From Christiangramia fulva (GTDB taxonomy: Bacteria; Bacteroidota; Bacteroidia; Flavobacteriales; Flavobacteriaceae): a stretch of 64,000 nucleotides of DNA. The position numbers were made by a program, and so were the translations under genes. The notes beneath the pieces are model-generated. The model was given only the letters and a program-made list of their open reading frames with translations. It was not told the origin of the DNA and ran no database searches. The stretch covers positions 3,534,001 through 3,598,000 of the forward strand of contig NZ_CP028136.1 of the NCBI RefSeq assembly GCF_003024155.1. Reading direction: 5' to 3'. Positions 63,661-64,000 of this stretch are shown here, piece by piece; position 1 is the first letter of the stretch; every line of letters starts with the position of its first letter.

Positions 63661-64000
63661 TTACCGCCGATATTTAGCAGTAAGCTCAAAAACATTTCGA
63701 AGGATCTCTTTGTCCTCATCATTAAGGGGAATACCTCTTCTGCCCATTACAATTTCAGCGGTTTCAAAGACTTTTTTCAGATCATAAACAGAAGTTCCCT
63801 TGCTTCCACCCCAACTGAAACTGGGAATAAAATTTCGTGGGAAACCGCTTCCAAATATATTAGCACTAACTCCTGCCACTGTGCCTGTATTAAACATGGT
63901 ATTGATCGCGCATTTACTATGGTCTCCCATCATCAATCCGCAGAATTGAAGGCCGGTTTTTGCGAAATTTTCGGTATTATAGTTCCATAATCTTACTTCG
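63661..64000 (-). CDS. GlmU-like sugar nucleotidyltransferase, N-terminus beyond the window
   Basis: The 112 codons in the window are the C-terminal part. The frame is open to the right edge and reads WNYNTENFAKTGLQFCGLMM, then DHSKCAINTMFNTGTVAGV and SANIFGSGFPRNFIPSFSWGG. These match the beta-helix acyltransferase-like end of the Bacteroidota GlmU-family proteins (putative sugar nucleotidyl transferase). It ends in KYRR. The enzymatic role is not established for this group. Confidence 0.88.
   Translation of the reverse strand, partial: EVRLWNYNTENFAKTGLQFCGLMMGDHSKCAINTMFNTGTVAGVSANIFGSGFPRNFIPSFSWGGSKGTSVYDLKKVFETAEIVMGRRGIPLNDEDKEILRNVFELTAKYRR

Noticed and set aside
1..64000. tRNA or rRNA genes, CRISPR arrays, insertion sequences, prophage
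   Set aside because: I looked for cloverleaf-like sequences, regular repeats with spacers, transposases and phage structural genes and saw none. This was done by eye; a tRNAscan-SE and CRISPR search would settle it.

Overview
The window is AT-rich, densely packed chromosomal DNA of a flavobacterium, probably a marine Flavobacteriaceae member of the Gramella/Salegentibacter type (inference; no 16S is present). Evidence is the promoter type (TTTG-N19-TAnnTTTG before rpsF and rpmH), weak or absent Shine-Dalgarno signals, short lipoprotein signal peptides, and families largely confined to Bacteroidota (DUF4252, DUF6495, BtuG-type propeller, GlmU-like protein). I saw no tRNA, rRNA, CRISPR array, insertion sequence or prophage.

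Layout. 0-2 kb: 5' part of a TetR-type regulator with a palindrome in its promoter, a small ORF and a glycosyltransferase. 2-8.5 kb, minus strand: an eight-gene respiratory operon, coxB-coxA-coxC-ctaG-small membrane subunit-Rieske-cytochrome b/c fusion-SpoIIAA-like protein, joined almost throughout by overlapping start and stop codons. 8.7-20.1 kb: an accessory metabolic region. A sensory-rhodopsin-transducer-like gene (minus) diverges from a plus-strand operon (PoxB-like ThDP enzyme, enolase-superfamily enzyme, FAD/Fe-S oxidoreductase fused in frame to an SDR, MGH1-like glycosidase). A minus-strand operon (epimerase, VKOR, SPW protein, DUF4468-like protein) converges on it. 20.3-41.5 kb: mostly housekeeping (hisS, FtsX-type permease, rpsF-rpsR-rplI, priA, nadC, rlmH, rdgB, DEAD-box helicase, trmH, sirtuin, purB), plus an ECF sigma / putative anti-sigma / DUF4252 operon. 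43-49.5 kb: a cobalamin uptake locus with a cobalamin riboswitch before btuB-btuG and a divergent btuFCD operon. 49.6-64 kb: rmuC, a serine hydrolase, a thioesterase, an SBF-like transporter, carB, rpmH (found by reading, 52 codons), a TlpA-like protein, a lytic transglycosylase, pirin, mtaB, and the C-terminal part of a GlmU-like protein cut by the right edge.

The part most worth a second look is the left 20 kb. The respiratory operon encodes a cytochrome b6-type quinol oxidoreductase (His spacings 13/14, a Cys at the heme c_i position, PDWY) in which b6, subunit IV and a c-type cytochrome are one polypeptide. It is co-transcribed with a complete caa3 oxidase. Many Bacteroidota use alternative complex III instead. 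Directly beside it are two enzymes whose relatives feed electrons to quinone: a PoxB-like pyruvate oxidase and a GlcD-like 2-hydroxy-acid dehydrogenase with Fe-S/CCG domains. My hypothesis is an aerobic organic-acid oxidation island. The ASRT-like protein may be a small-molecule sensor for it. This link is inference from gene order.
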